NCBI RefSeq assembly: GCF_017876755.1
Contig: NZ_JAGIOO010000001.1
Location: forward strand, 310,001-374,000
Direction of reading: 5' to 3'
From: Crossiella equi
GTDB taxonomy: Bacteria; Actinomycetota; Actinomycetes; Mycobacteriales; Pseudonocardiaceae
DNA length: 64,000 nt
Shown: piece after piece, positions 24,466 through 32,821 of the stretch
Layout: every line of letters starts with the position of its first letter
Numbering within the stretch: the stretch's first letter is position 1
Program-made: the position numbers and the translations under genes
Notes under the pieces: model-generated
Told to the model about the DNA's origin: nothing
The model's database searches: none
Seen by the model: the letters and a program-made list of their open reading frames with translations, nothing else

Positions 24466-25395
24466 CTACTTGCTGTGCACCGGGACGGTCTGGTGGTTCC
24501 GGAGAGCCTTCAAGGCCACCTGCACGATCCGGGGCGCGTCGGGTGGCAGCTCGGCGGCGGCCCGCTCCAGCGCGGCCCAGTAGGCGGGCGGGCAGGTGCG
24601 CCGGGTGCCGACGTTGACCATGGCCACGAACGCCTCGGCCAGGGCCCCGGTGTGCAGCTGCCGGGACAGGAACAGCGCCCAGCCCGCCGGGATGTCCGGC
24701 ACCGCGCGGATCGCCTCGGCGAGGTGGCCGTGCACCCGGTCGCGGCGGCGGACCAGGGCACCGGGAAGGGCGAACATGCCCTGCTGGTCCAGGATCGCGC
24801 CGAGGGCGGGGGCCTCGGCGGCGGTGGGCTGGGTGAGCCAGCTCGGGTCGGCACCCTCGATGGCCGCCAGGCGCTGGCAGGCCTCCTCGGTCGGGGTGCC
24901 CGCGGCGATGGCCACGGCCAGGGCGGCACTGCGGTTGTCCGCCCCGGCGTGCACGAGCTGGGTGAACTTCTGCGCCGGGGACCCAGTGGTGGCCTGTGCC
25001 CGGGCGATGAGCACCGCGGCCGGGTCGGTCTGGCCGCCGGGCACGGTGCGCACCCCGCCGTCCTCGGCGACGGCGTAGAGGGTGATGCGCAGCCGGTCCA
25101 GCACCTGCTGGGAGACGCGGGCGGCGGCGTTCACGCACTGGGGGTGGTCGCGCACGGCGAGGGCGTAGCGGATGCCGGGGTCGTCGACGGAGGCCATCCG
25201 GCGCAGCAGCTGCCCGAACGCGACATCCGTGCCCGCGCCGGGGTCGCTGTCGTGGCCTTTCGCCTCGATCAGCAGCTGTTCACCCGGGCGGGTGGCCACC
25301 ACGTCGATCCACTCGATCTCGGTGGCCACCGTCCAGCCCTCGGCCCGCAACCAGGCACACAGTGCCTCGACGACCTTCTGCTCATCTCCCCGCAT
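24466..25395 (-). CDS. Uncharacterised protein with PD-(D/E)xK nuclease-like N terminus
   Basis: This 309-residue protein is not assigned to a known family. Residues about 25-60 (EIEWIDVVATRPGEQLLIEAKGHDS) read like the core of a restriction-endonuclease fold: acidic residue, strand, then E-x-K. The rest is helical, without known motifs. It may be a nuclease or a degenerate nuclease-fold protein. I chose the ATG at 25395 (MRGDEQK) over a TTG 24 bases upstream. A short inverted repeat (GTTGAG at 25398, CTCAAC at 25412) overlies the region just before the start, with two copies of an ACCTAGGT repeat further up. Confidence 0.5.
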   Translation of the reverse strand: MRGDEQKVVEALCAWLRAEGWTVATEIEWIDVVATRPGEQLLIEAKGHDSDPGAGTDVAFGQLLRRMASVDDPGIRYALAVRDHPQCVNAAARVSQQVLDRLRITLYAVAEDGGVRTVPGGQTDPAAVLIARAQATTGSPAQKFTQLVHAGADNRSAALAVAIAAGTPTEEACQRLAAIEGADPSWLTQPTAAEAPALGAILDQQGMFALPGALVRRRDRVHGHLAEAIRAVPDIPAGWALFLSRQLHTGALAEAFVAMVNVGTRRTCPPAYWAALERAAAELPPDAPRIVQVALKALRNHQTVPVHSK

Positions 25396-25448
25396 CCGTT
25401 GAGTTTGTGCGCTCAACAAGCGGTTGCGATGGCGGTGCGCCTACGGTT

Positions 25449-25488
25449 CGGTCACGACCTAGGTCGTTCCGGCGGTCACGACCTAGGT
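25449..25488. repeat. Two tandem copies of CGGTCACGACCTAGGT
   Basis: The 16-base unit occurs at 25449-25464 and 25473-25488, a period of 24 bases. The first copy contains the perfect 14-bp palindrome ACGACCTAGGTCGT (25454-25467); the second is imperfect on its right side. The pair lies upstream of the nuclease-like gene and could be a double operator. Confidence 0.6.
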
Positions 25489-25653
25489 GCAGGGCCAGTA
25501 CAGCGCCCGCTCCGCGTCGGTGATCCCGCCGCTGAGGTCGGGCACCGGGGAGGTGTCCTTCTCCGGCACCGTCGCGGCCAGCGGGATCCGTTCGGGCAGC
25601 TGGTCGAACCGGCGTGCCTCGGTGTGGCTCTCGGATATGTTCGCCACCTCCAT
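25483..25653 (-). CDS. Small uncharacterised protein (56 aa)
   Basis: A short reading frame starting MEVANISESHTEARR and ending DAERALYWPCT. The composition is normal for a real protein (mixed charges, ordered codons with G/C in third positions), unlike the Arg/Pro-rich frames overlapping it. No family is recognised. Its stop overlaps the second ACCTAGGT repeat. It could be a regulator-associated peptide or a small gene of the nuclease-like unit. The exact start is uncertain, because the best GGAGGTG lies just inside the frame. Confidence 0.45.
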   Translation of the reverse strand: MEVANISESHTEARRFDQLPERIPLAATVPEKDTSPVPDLSGGITDAERALYWPCT

Positions 25654-25745
25654 TCACCGCGTTCAACGGTGTCCGGGACGGCGCCCGTTCCCCCGGGGCG
25701 GTCAGGGGAAGCGGATCTCGCCCTACGGGGCCACGTGCGCCCAGG

Positions 25746-25994
25746 TCATGGCAGCGGGACGACTGGGAGGGGGTCTCCGGAGTCGGTCAGGGCCGTCACC
25801 GGGTCCTCGGCGGAGACGGTGAGGTTGTACTCGCCCAGGGAGCGGACCAGGCGTTCGGCGGCGTTGCGGCGGCCTGCCGGGCTCACGGCCATGACCAGGC
25901 AGACCGCCACGCCGTCCGGGGTCTCCAGCACGCGGTAGGTGCCCGCGCGCATGGCGCGGAGTGCGTGCTGGACGAGTTCGACCGGGATGGACAC
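25746..25994 (-). CDS. Small uncharacterised protein (82 aa)
   Basis: A GTG start gives VSIPVELVQHALRAMRAGTYRVLETPDGVAVCLVMAVSPAGRR, a plausible compact alpha/beta protein. Further in-frame sequence upstream is Arg/Pro-rich and is the antisense of the ABC gene. It begins 14 bases after the stop of the last ABC transporter gene and may be the end of that operon. No function is suggested. Confidence 0.5.
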   Translation of the reverse strand: MSIPVELVQHALRAMRAGTYRVLETPDGVAVCLVMAVSPAGRRNAAERLVRSLGEYNLTVSAEDPVTALTDSGDPLPVVPLP

Positions 25995-26008
25995 GTGATC
26001 AGCATGCC

Positions 26009-26968
26009 CTACCGGGTGGTCAGCGCCGCGAGGTGGCAGGCGACCTCCGTCCCGGTGTCGCCGGTCAGGACCGGGAGGTCGACGCGGCGGCAGCGGTCCT
26101 CGACCTGTTCGGCGGCGCCGGTGGCCACGGCCGGGCAGCGCGGGTGGAAGCGGCACCCGGCCGGGATGCGGGTGGGGTCGGGGGCCTCGCCGCGCAGCAC
26201 GGTCGGGTGCTCGCCCAGCACGGACAGCAACGCCTGGGTGTAGGGGTGCTGGGGGCTGGTGAGCACCTGCTCCACCGGGCCCGCCTCCACGATCCGGCCC
26301 AGGTACATCACGGCCACCCGGTCGGCGATGTTCCAGGCCAGGCCCAGGTCGTGCGTCACGACCAGCGCGGCCAGTCCCAGGTCGGCACGCAGCTTGAGCA
26401 GCAGGGCCAGGATCTCGCCGCGCACCGAGGCGTCCAGGGAGGCCACCGGCTCGTCGGCGATCAGCAGCCTCGGTTGCAGGGCCAGCGCCCCGGCGATGAC
26501 CACGCGCTGGCGCTGGCCGCCGGAGAGCTCGTGCGGGAAGGCCTGGAAGAACCGCTCCGGCGGCCGCAGCCCGGCCCGGGACAGCGCCTGGGCCACCAGC
26601 TCGCGTTCGTCCCCCGGGGTGCGGTGGATGCGCAGCCCTTCGGCGACGGCCTCATACACGGTGTGCCGGGGGTTGAGCGCGCCGGTCGGGTCCTGCAGCA
26701 CGAGCTGCGCCTGGCGGCGGTAGGCGCGCAGGCCCCGGGTGCCGCGCGGCAGGTCCTGGCCCTCGAACAGCACCCGGCCGCGGGTCGGGCGTTCCAGGCC
26801 CAGCAGCGTGCGGGCCAGGGTGGTCTTGCCGCAGCCGGACTCCCCGACCAGGGCGGTGATCTCCCCCGCGCGCACGGTCAGGTTGACCCCGTCCACGGCG
26901 CGTGCGGTGCCGCCGTCGCGGGAGCGGAAGTGCACCGACAGGTCCTCGGTGCGCAGCAGGGGGCTCAT
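26009..26968 (-). CDS. Oligo/dipeptide ABC transporter ATPase (DppF/OppF type)
   Basis: A 319-residue ABC ATPase: Walker [11 protein letters not shown]-loop ([10 protein letters not shown]), signature LSGGQRQR, Walker [13 protein letters not shown], and switch His in VVTHDLGL. The C-terminal extension ends with RFHPRCP, the oligopeptide/dipeptide transporter domain seen in OppF/DppF. It powers uptake together with the membrane proteins upstream. The ATG at 26968 overlaps the DppD-type stop (ATGA). It is the fifth gene of a five-gene transporter operon. Confidence 0.95.
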   Translation of the reverse strand: MSPLLRTEDLSVHFRSRDGGTARAVDGVNLTVRAGEITALVGESGCGKTTLARTLLGLERPTRGRVLFEGQDLPRGTRGLRAYRRQAQLVLQDPTGALNPRHTVYEAVAEGLRIHRTPGDERELVAQALSRAGLRPPERFFQAFPHELSGGQRQRVVIAGALALQPRLLIADEPVASLDASVRGEILALLLKLRADLGLAALVVTHDLGLAWNIADRVAVMYLGRIVEAGPVEQVLTSPQHPYTQALLSVLGEHPTVLRGEAPDPTRIPAGCRFHPRCPAVATGAAEQVEDRCRRVDLPVLTGDTGTEVACHLAALTTR

Positions 26969-27957
26969 CGGGTGACCTCCGAGGGGACACCGGCGTGCAC
27001 GCACGCGGCGACGTGGTCGGTACCGGCCGGGCGCAGCGCGATGTCCACGGTGGCGCACTCGGGCTGGGCGACGCCGCAGCGCGGGTGGAACGGGCAGCCG
27101 CCGGGCAGGTCGCCCGGGTCGGGCGGGTCACCGGGCAGCCCGCGCGGGGCCATCCGGGAGGCCGGGTCCCCGATGGTGGGGAAGGCGGCGGTGAGCGCGG
27201 CGCTGTAGGGGTGCACCGGCGCCTGGGTGACCTCGCGGGAGGGGCCGAGCTCGACCACGCGCCCGGCGTACATCACCGCCAGCCGCTGGCAGGTCTGGGC
27301 CAGCACGGACAGGTCGTGGCTGATCATCATCAGCCCGATGCCGTGTTCGGCGACCAGCTCGGCCAGCAGGTCCAGCACCTGGGCCTGCACCATCACGTCC
27401 AGCGCGGTGGTGGGCTCGTCGGCGATGATCAGGCGCGGTTTGCAGGCCAGTGCCAGGGCGATCATCACGCGCTGCTTCTGCCCACCGGAGAGCTCGTGCG
27501 GGTAGGCCTTGGCGTGCCGGGCGGGCAGCCCGACCCGTTCCAGCAGCTCGGCCACGGCCCGGTCCACATCGGAGGGACGGGTGGAGTCCGCGCCCGCGCC
27601 CTTGTGCACCAGGATCGGCTCGGCGATCTGCTCGCCCACCCGGCGCACGGGGTTGAGGCCGTGCATGGCGCCCTGGAAGACCACCGAGGCCTGCGCCCAG
27701 CGCACCGCGCGCAGCCTGCCCCAGGACATGGTGCGCACGTCCTCGCCGTCGAGCAGGATCTCCCCGCCGATCGTCGCGGACTTGGGCAGCAGCCGCAGCA
27801 CCGACATCGCGAGGGTGGACTTGCCGCAGCCGGACTCCCCCGCCATGCCGAGGGTCTGCCCGGCCTCCAGGGTCAGGTCCACGCCGCGCACGGCGGGCAC
27901 CGGGCCGCGGCTGGAGCCGTAGGAGACGGTGAGCCCGCGCAGTTCCAACAGGGTCAT
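26965..27957 (-). CDS. Oligo/dipeptide ABC transporter ATPase (DppD/OppD type)
   Basis: A 330-residue ATPase with Walker [10 protein letters not shown], signature LSGGQKQR, Walker [13 protein letters not shown] and switch [10 protein letters not shown]. It ends with the C-terminal [15 protein letters not shown] motif (cysteines that can bind an Fe-S cluster in OppD-type proteins). It pairs with the DppF-type subunit. The ATG at 27957 overlaps the stop of the DppC-type gene (ATGA), so transporter parts are made in fixed order. Confidence 0.95.
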   Translation of the reverse strand: MTLLELRGLTVSYGSSRGPVPAVRGVDLTLEAGQTLGMAGESGCGKSTLAMSVLRLLPKSATIGGEILLDGEDVRTMSWGRLRAVRWAQASVVFQGAMHGLNPVRRVGEQIAEPILVHKGAGADSTRPSDVDRAVAELLERVGLPARHAKAYPHELSGGQKQRVMIALALACKPRLIIADEPTTALDVMVQAQVLDLLAELVAEHGIGLMMISHDLSVLAQTCQRLAVMYAGRVVELGPSREVTQAPVHPYSAALTAAFPTIGDPASRMAPRGLPGDPPDPGDLPGGCPFHPRCGVAQPECATVDIALRPAGTDHVAACVHAGVPSEVTR

Positions 27958-28859
27958 CGTCCGCCTCCGTTGCGCAGCCGGGGGTTGAGCACGGTCTCCA
28001 GCGCGCGGCCGCACAGGGTGAAGGCCAGCACCACGACCACGATGCCGATGCCGGGCGGCAGCACGTACCACCAGGCGCTGGCCGAGACCGCGCCGCTGTT
28101 GAGCGCCGAGCGCAGCATCTGGCCCCAGGTGACCTGGGTCGGGTCGCCCAGGCCGAGGAAGGACAGCGTGGACTCGGCGATGATCGAGCTGGCCACGGTC
28201 AGGGTGGTCTCGGCGAAGACCAGGGGCAGCGTGGAGGGCAGCACGTGCCGGGTGATCAGGTGGCCGTGGCCGCCGCCGAGCGCGCGGGCGCGTTCGATGT
28301 AGGGCCGGGCCTCCACGGCCAGGGTCTGGGCGCGCATCAGCCGGGCGGCGCTGGGCCAGGAGGTGAGGCCGATGGCGAAGACGATGGTGACCATGCCCCG
28401 GTCCAGCACGCTGCTCAGCGCGATGGCCAGGATCAGGGACGGCAGCACCAGGAAGAAGTCGGTGACACGCATGAGCACCGCGGCGATCCAGCCGCCGAAG
28501 TGCCCGGCCAGCACGCCGATGAGGGTGCCGATGACCATGGTGAGCACGGCCGCGGACAGGCCGACGGTCAGCGAGACGCGTGCGCCCCACCAGGCCAGCA
28601 GCAGCACCGAGCGCCCGTTCTCGTCGGTGCCCAGCCAGTACTGCCCGCTCGGGGACTCCAGCGGACGGCCGGTGGCGCGGGTGACGTCCAGGCCGGTGGC
28701 GTCGGTGAGCACCGGGGCCAGCAGCGCGAGCAGGCTGATCAGCACCAGCACGCCGAGGCCGACCAGGCCGCCCTTGTCGGAGGCGAACTCGCGCCAGGTG
28801 CGGGCCACGGCGGCCCGGCGGCGCTGCCAGGCGAGGGCGCGGGCGGTGGGGGCGCTCAT
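27954..28859 (-). CDS. Oligo/dipeptide ABC transporter permease (DppC type)
   Basis: A 301-residue inner-membrane permease. The N-terminal OppC segment is before the first helix (FASDKGGLVGLGVLVLISLLALLAP), then WLGTDENGRSVLLLAWWGARVSLTVG, the standard DppC motif. The coupling (EAA-like) loop is at ERARALGGGHGHLITRHVLPS. About six membrane helices are visible. The start at 28859 overlaps the DppB-type stop. Confidence 0.95.
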   Translation of the reverse strand: MSAPTARALAWQRRRAAVARTWREFASDKGGLVGLGVLVLISLLALLAPVLTDATGLDVTRATGRPLESPSGQYWLGTDENGRSVLLLAWWGARVSLTVGLSAAVLTMVIGTLIGVLAGHFGGWIAAVLMRVTDFFLVLPSLILAIALSSVLDRGMVTIVFAIGLTSWPSAARLMRAQTLAVEARPYIERARALGGGHGHLITRHVLPSTLPLVFAETTLTVASSIIAESTLSFLGLGDPTQVTWGQMLRSALNSGAVSASAWWYVLPPGIGIVVVVLAFTLCGRALETVLNPRLRNGGGR

Positions 28860-29884
28860 GCCGCACGCACCCGGGGGTCGAGCACGCGGTAGACGAGGTC
28901 GGCGAAGACGTTCATGACCACCACGCTCGCGGCCAGCACGAGGAACACTCCTTGCAGCACGGGGAAGTCGGGGGCGCTGAGGCCTTCGTAGAGCAGCCAG
29001 CCCAGGCCCGGCCAGGAGAACACGGTCTCCACGGTGATCGCGCCCTGCACGACCAGGCCCAGTCGCAGGAAGATCAGCGTGGTGGTGGGCAGCATGGCGT
29101 TGGGCACCGCGTGCCTGCCGCGCACCTGGTCGTCGGTCAGGCCCTTGGCGCGGGCGGTGTTGAGGTAGTCCGCGCCCATCTCCTCCAGCAGCGCCGAGCG
29201 CATCACCAGCTGGTACTGGGCGAAGACCACCGCGGTGAAGGTCAGGCACGGCAGCACCAGGTGGTGGGCGATGTCCAGCAGCTGGGGGAAGAACCCGGGC
29301 GGGGTCGAGGGGTCGGTCAGGCCGCCGGAGGGGAAGAGCTTGCCCGTGGCCATCAGCAGCACCATGCCCAGCCAGAACGTCGGCACCGACCACAGGGTGA
29401 GCGCGGAGCCGGTGGCGAGCTTGTCGAAGCGGCTGTTGTGCCGCCAGGCCGACCGGATGCCGAGGAACAGGCCGATGCAGACCGCGAGGACCGTGCCGGT
29501 GCCCACGAGCAGGACGGTCGGCCAGAGGCGTTCCAGGATGAGGTCGGCCACGGGGCGGCTGTAGGTGTAGGAGGTGCCGAGGTCGCCCTGGAGGACGTCG
29601 CCGAAGTAGCGGAAGAACTGCACCCACAGCGGTTGGTCCAGGCCGAACTCGGCGCGCAGCGCGGCGATCTGCTCGGCGCCGACAGGTCGGCCCCTGGTCA
29701 TGGTGACGACGGGGTCGCCGGGGATCACCCGGAACAGCAGGAACCCGAGCGCGACCACGAAGAGGACGCTGAGCAGCGCGCCACCGAGCTTGCCGAGCAC
29801 GTAGCGCACGGCTCCGGTGGACTTCCTCCTCGTGGCCGGGCCCGAGGGTTCGAGCTGCTCGGCCGGTGCGAGCAGATCGGTCAC
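28856..29884 (-). CDS. Oligo/dipeptide ABC transporter permease (DppB type)
   Basis: A 342-residue permease with the DppB layout: an N-terminal cytoplasmic tail longer than usual (about 30 residues), a first helix (LLSVLFVVALGFLLFRVIPGDP), the conserved LRAEFGLDQPLWVQFFRYFG segment, and the coupling loop TARAKGLTDDQVRGRHAVPNA. The GTG at 29884 is 6 bases from the binding-protein stop. It forms the channel with the DppC-type subunit. Confidence 0.95.
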   Translation of the reverse strand: MTDLLAPAEQLEPSGPATRRKSTGAVRYVLGKLGGALLSVLFVVALGFLLFRVIPGDPVVTMTRGRPVGAEQIAALRAEFGLDQPLWVQFFRYFGDVLQGDLGTSYTYSRPVADLILERLWPTVLLVGTGTVLAVCIGLFLGIRSAWRHNSRFDKLATGSALTLWSVPTFWLGMVLLMATGKLFPSGGLTDPSTPPGFFPQLLDIAHHLVLPCLTFTAVVFAQYQLVMRSALLEEMGADYLNTARAKGLTDDQVRGRHAVPNAMLPTTTLIFLRLGLVVQGAITVETVFSWPGLGWLLYEGLSAPDFPVLQGVFLVLAASVVVMNVFADLVYRVLDPRVRAA

Positions 29885-29890
29885 GGCTTC

Positions 29891-31711
29891 TTACTCCCGG
29901 TCGTCGGCGGTGGCGGAACGGCGGCGGACGAGCACGATGGCCACGGCACCGATGACCACGACGGCCACCACGATGCCGATGATCAGCGCGGTGTTGCCGC
30001 CGCCTTCGGAGGCGGTGCCGGACTTGGCGACCGGGGTGGCGCCGTAGTAGCCCCACACGCCGTTCTGCTCGCGGATCACGCCCCCGTTGCTGGGCTGGAG
30101 GGTGAAGGAGGAGAAGGTGTCGGCGCGGTAGGCCTCGAGCGCGTTCTCGTAGTACAGGACGATGCTGGCGGCCTGGCCGAGGGCGACCTTCTGGGCCTGC
30201 TTGACCAGGTCGGCGCGCTTGGCGCGGTCGAACTCGGTGAGCTGGGCCTGGTAGAGGTCGTCGTAGGCCTTGTCGCACAGGTAGGCGTCGGTGGTGCCGC
30301 CCTTGCCGTCGGCGCCAGGGCGCTGGGCGCAGGTGTGCAGCGACAGGATGTAGTCCGGGTCGGGGTTGGTGCCCCAGCCGGAGAAGGCGATGTCGTACTG
30401 GCCGCCGGTGGTGCGCTCGTTCATCTGGTTGCCCGAGATGGTCTGCACGTCCACGCCGATGCCGATGTCGGACAGCCAGCGCTTGACGTACTCGGCGCTG
30501 GTGATGTCGTTGGGCCGGTCGTTGCGGGCGTAGAGGCGGAAGTTGAGCGGCCGCCCGTCCTTGCCCACGCGCACGCCGCCCTCGGCGCGGGCGTAGCCCA
30601 GGCCGTCCAGCGCGGCGTTGGCACCGGCCGGGTCGAACTTCAGGCCGGTGTCCTCGCGGGAGAGGTGGTAGTCGGGGAAGACCGGCGGGAGGAACCCGCC
30701 GCCGACCTGGCCGTAGCCCTGGAGCACGCGGTCGACCAGCTGCTTGGGGTCGATGGCGGCGGCGATGGCCTGGCGGACCTTGGGCTCGCGCAGGGCGGGG
30801 TGGCCGTCGCCGATGGGGGCGCCGTCCTTGGTGGCCGCGCCGGGGTTGACCACGAGCTCGGCGAAGCGGCGGCCGTTGGCCTTGTTGAGCTTGAGGGTGC
30901 TGTCGTTCTGCAGCGACTGGTACTGGGCCGCGGTGAGGCGGTTGACCAGGTCGATCTCACCCTTGCGCAGCGCCTGGACGGCCGCGTCGCTGTTCTTGAA
31001 GTAGATGAAGTGCAGCTCGTCGTACTTGGGGGCGCCGCGCCAGTAGTCCTTGTTCGCCTTGAACTTCACGAACTGCTCGGGCTTGTGCTCGGTGAGCAGG
31101 AACGGGCCGCTGGAGACCACCGGCTGCTGCTCGTTGGTGTAGCCCTTGATGTCGGTGACCTTGGACCAGACGTGCTCGGGCACGATCGGGACGTCCAGGG
31201 CCAGCATGGTGGCCTGGGGCGTCTTGGTCTTGATGACCACCTGCTTGCCGTCCGGCGAGGCGGTCACGGACTCGAAGTTGGTGACGAAGCTGCCGTTGGC
31301 GGTGGCGGCGGTCTCGTTGGTGCGGATGAGGTTGTAGGTGAAGGCCACGTCCTTGGCCGTGATGGGCTGGCCGTCGGACCACTTCGCGCCGTCGCGGATG
31401 GTGAAGGTCCAGGTCAGCTTGTCCGGCGAGGGCTCCCACTTCTGGGCCAGGCCTTCGGTGGGCGTGTTGTCCTCGGCCTTGTAGGCGGTGAGGAAGTCAT
31501 ACATCAGCCTGCCGATCTCCGTGGAGGACTGGAGGACGGCGAGGAACGGGTTGAGGGTGTCGATGCTCTGCAGCAGCGCCACCCGGAGCACCGTGGGTGC
31601 CTGTTGTTGGGCCGTGGCCGCGGGCGCGGCGGCGAGCATGGCGGGTGCGGTGAACATCGCTCCGGCGAGTATCGCGCCGAGCAGTCCACGCACCCTGCGT
31701 GCCGAGGTCAT
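29891..31711 (-). CDS. Peptide-binding protein of the ABC transporter (SBP family 5)
   Basis: A 606-residue extracellular solute-binding protein. It has a signal peptide ending near ATAQQQ, then the family 5 opening (SIDTLNPFLAVLQSSTEIGRLMYDFL) and WTFTIRDGAKWSDGQPITAKDVAFTYN. It lacks a lipobox. Instead a C-terminal membrane helix (ALIIGIVVAVVVIGAVAIVLV) with a positive RRR stop anchors it. The ATG at 31711 has GGGGAAG upstream. It is the first gene of the transporter operon and divergent from a D-aminopeptidase, suggesting D-amino-acid dipeptides as cargo, as in the Bacillus dpp operon. Confidence 0.94.
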   Translation of the reverse strand: MTSARRVRGLLGAILAGAMFTAPAMLAAAPAATAQQQAPTVLRVALLQSIDTLNPFLAVLQSSTEIGRLMYDFLTAYKAEDNTPTEGLAQKWEPSPDKLTWTFTIRDGAKWSDGQPITAKDVAFTYNLIRTNETAATANGSFVTNFESVTASPDGKQVVIKTKTPQATMLALDVPIVPEHVWSKVTDIKGYTNEQQPVVSSGPFLLTEHKPEQFVKFKANKDYWRGAPKYDELHFIYFKNSDAAVQALRKGEIDLVNRLTAAQYQSLQNDSTLKLNKANGRRFAELVVNPGAATKDGAPIGDGHPALREPKVRQAIAAAIDPKQLVDRVLQGYGQVGGGFLPPVFPDYHLSREDTGLKFDPAGANAALDGLGYARAEGGVRVGKDGRPLNFRLYARNDRPNDITSAEYVKRWLSDIGIGVDVQTISGNQMNERTTGGQYDIAFSGWGTNPDPDYILSLHTCAQRPGADGKGGTTDAYLCDKAYDDLYQAQLTEFDRAKRADLVKQAQKVALGQAASIVLYYENALEAYRADTFSSFTLQPSNGGVIREQNGVWGYYGATPVAKSGTASEGGGNTALIIGIVVAVVVIGAVAIVLVRRRSATADDRE

Positions 31712-31810
31712 CGACTTCCCCTTCCAGCTGGTGCCAAGAAATAACCATCTAGCCACACAACAAGTCAACGAGTACCGCGAAGTGTCGACCAGGTCGTAAC
31801 GTGATCAACC

Positions 31811-32638
31811 GTGCGCATTCTGATCTCGGCCGACATGGAGGGCGTCACCGGGGTGACCTGGGGCGGGGACGTCAAGCCGGGCTCGCCCGGCTGGGAACGC
31901 TTCCGCCCGGTGTTCACCGGTGACGTCAACGCCTGCATCGCTGGTCTGCTGACTGGTGGAGCGACTGACATTCTGGTCAACGAGGCCCATTCCTCGCAGC
32001 GGAACCTGCTGATCGAGGACCTGGACCCGCGGGCCCGCATGCTGACGGGCCGGCACAAGCCGCTGTCGATGATGCAGGGCGTGGACTCCGGGGTGGACGG
32101 GGTGGTGTTCCTGGGGTACCACGCCGCGGCTGGGCAGCAGGGGGTGCTGGCCCACACGTACCTGGAAAACTCCATCACCGGGGTGTGGCTGGACGGGGAG
32201 CTGGCCAGTGAGGGGCGGTTGAACGCCGCGTTGGCCGCCGAGCACGGGGTGCCGGTGTTGATGATCACCGGGGATGACCAGTGCTGCGAGGACGCCGCGC
32301 AGTACGTCCCGGAGGCCGAGCTGGTGGCGGTGAAGGAGTGCGTGAGCCGCTACGCCGCGATCTGCCTGCCGCCGAAGGTGTCCTGGGAGCTGATCACCGC
32401 GGCCGCCGAGCGCTCGATGGCGCGCGCGGGACGCCGGGACAAGGCACCGGGGCCGCACCGGATCGAGGTGGAGTTCGACGCGGCACACCTGGCCATGGCG
32501 GCCGCGGTGATCCCGACCGTGGAGCAGGTGGGGGTGCTCCGGGTCGGGTTCGACGCGCCGGACATGACCGAGGCGATGAAGTGCTTCAAGATCGTGACCG
32601 CGATCGCGGGCGGGGCGACCGAGCCCGAGTGGGGCTGA
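31811..32638 (+). CDS. M55-family D-aminopeptidase (DppA-like)
   Basis: A 275-residue zinc peptidase with the M55 signature at the start (ILISADMEGVTGVT, metal-binding Asp/Glu), NEAHSSQRN, and GYHAAAGQQGVLAHTY holding metal-binding histidines. The B. subtilis homologue DppA removes N-terminal D-residues from short peptides and is encoded with a dipeptide transporter. Here the transporter operon is divergent, 99 bases away. A role in recycling cell-wall D-Ala peptides fits. The GTG start at 31811 gives the family's N terminus. Confidence 0.94.
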   Translation: MRILISADMEGVTGVTWGGDVKPGSPGWERFRPVFTGDVNACIAGLLTGGATDILVNEAHSSQRNLLIEDLDPRARMLTGRHKPLSMMQGVDSGVDGVVFLGYHAAAGQQGVLAHTYLENSITGVWLDGELASEGRLNAALAAEHGVPVLMITGDDQCCEDAAQYVPEAELVAVKECVSRYAAICLPPKVSWELITAAAERSMARAGRRDKAPGPHRIEVEFDAAHLAMAAAVIPTVEQVGVLRVGFDAPDMTEAMKCFKIVTAIAGGATEPEWG

Positions 32639-32641
32639 CCG

Positions 32642-32812
32642 TCAGGCCGCGCGGCGCGTGCAGGTGAACAGGCGGTCGCGGTACTTCTTCTCCACGTTCG
32701 CCCGGCACGCGTCGCGCTGCTCCTGGCACTTGCGCGGGTTCTCACCGCGGCGCAGGCACGTGCTGTAGGCGTTTGTCGCAGCGGGCCGGACGTGTGGAGC
32801 CGTCCGGTGCAC
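32642..32812 (-). CDS. Possible small Cys-rich protein (56 aa)
   Basis: A short frame from a GTG at 32812, in the same frame as and just after the stop of the monooxygenase gene. Its C-terminal half holds four cysteines, CLRRGENPRKCQEQRDAC and later FTC, with many charged residues. Cysteine spacing of 9, 6 and 14 residues suggests a small metal-binding or disulfide-linked fold, but no family is recognised. The N-terminal third is less convincing. Confidence 0.3.
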   Translation of the reverse strand: MHRTAPHVRPAATNAYSTCLRRGENPRKCQEQRDACRANVEKKYRDRLFTCTRRAA

Positions 32813-32821
32813 GGGGCGGGC

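Noticed and set aside
25487-25822. A plus-strand frame of about 110 codons near the ACCTAGGT repeats
   Set aside because: Composition is Ser/Arg-rich and it is antisense to two more plausible small minus-strand genes.
28952-31744. A 930-codon open frame on the plus strand opposite the peptide transporter genes
   Set aside because: It is Gly/Val/Gln/His/Arg-rich, overlaps well supported genes on the other strand, has no motif, and is the usual antisense artefact of high-GC coding DNA. Many similar long frames (for example 53-2002, 9349-12546, 13597-15414) were rejected for the same reason.
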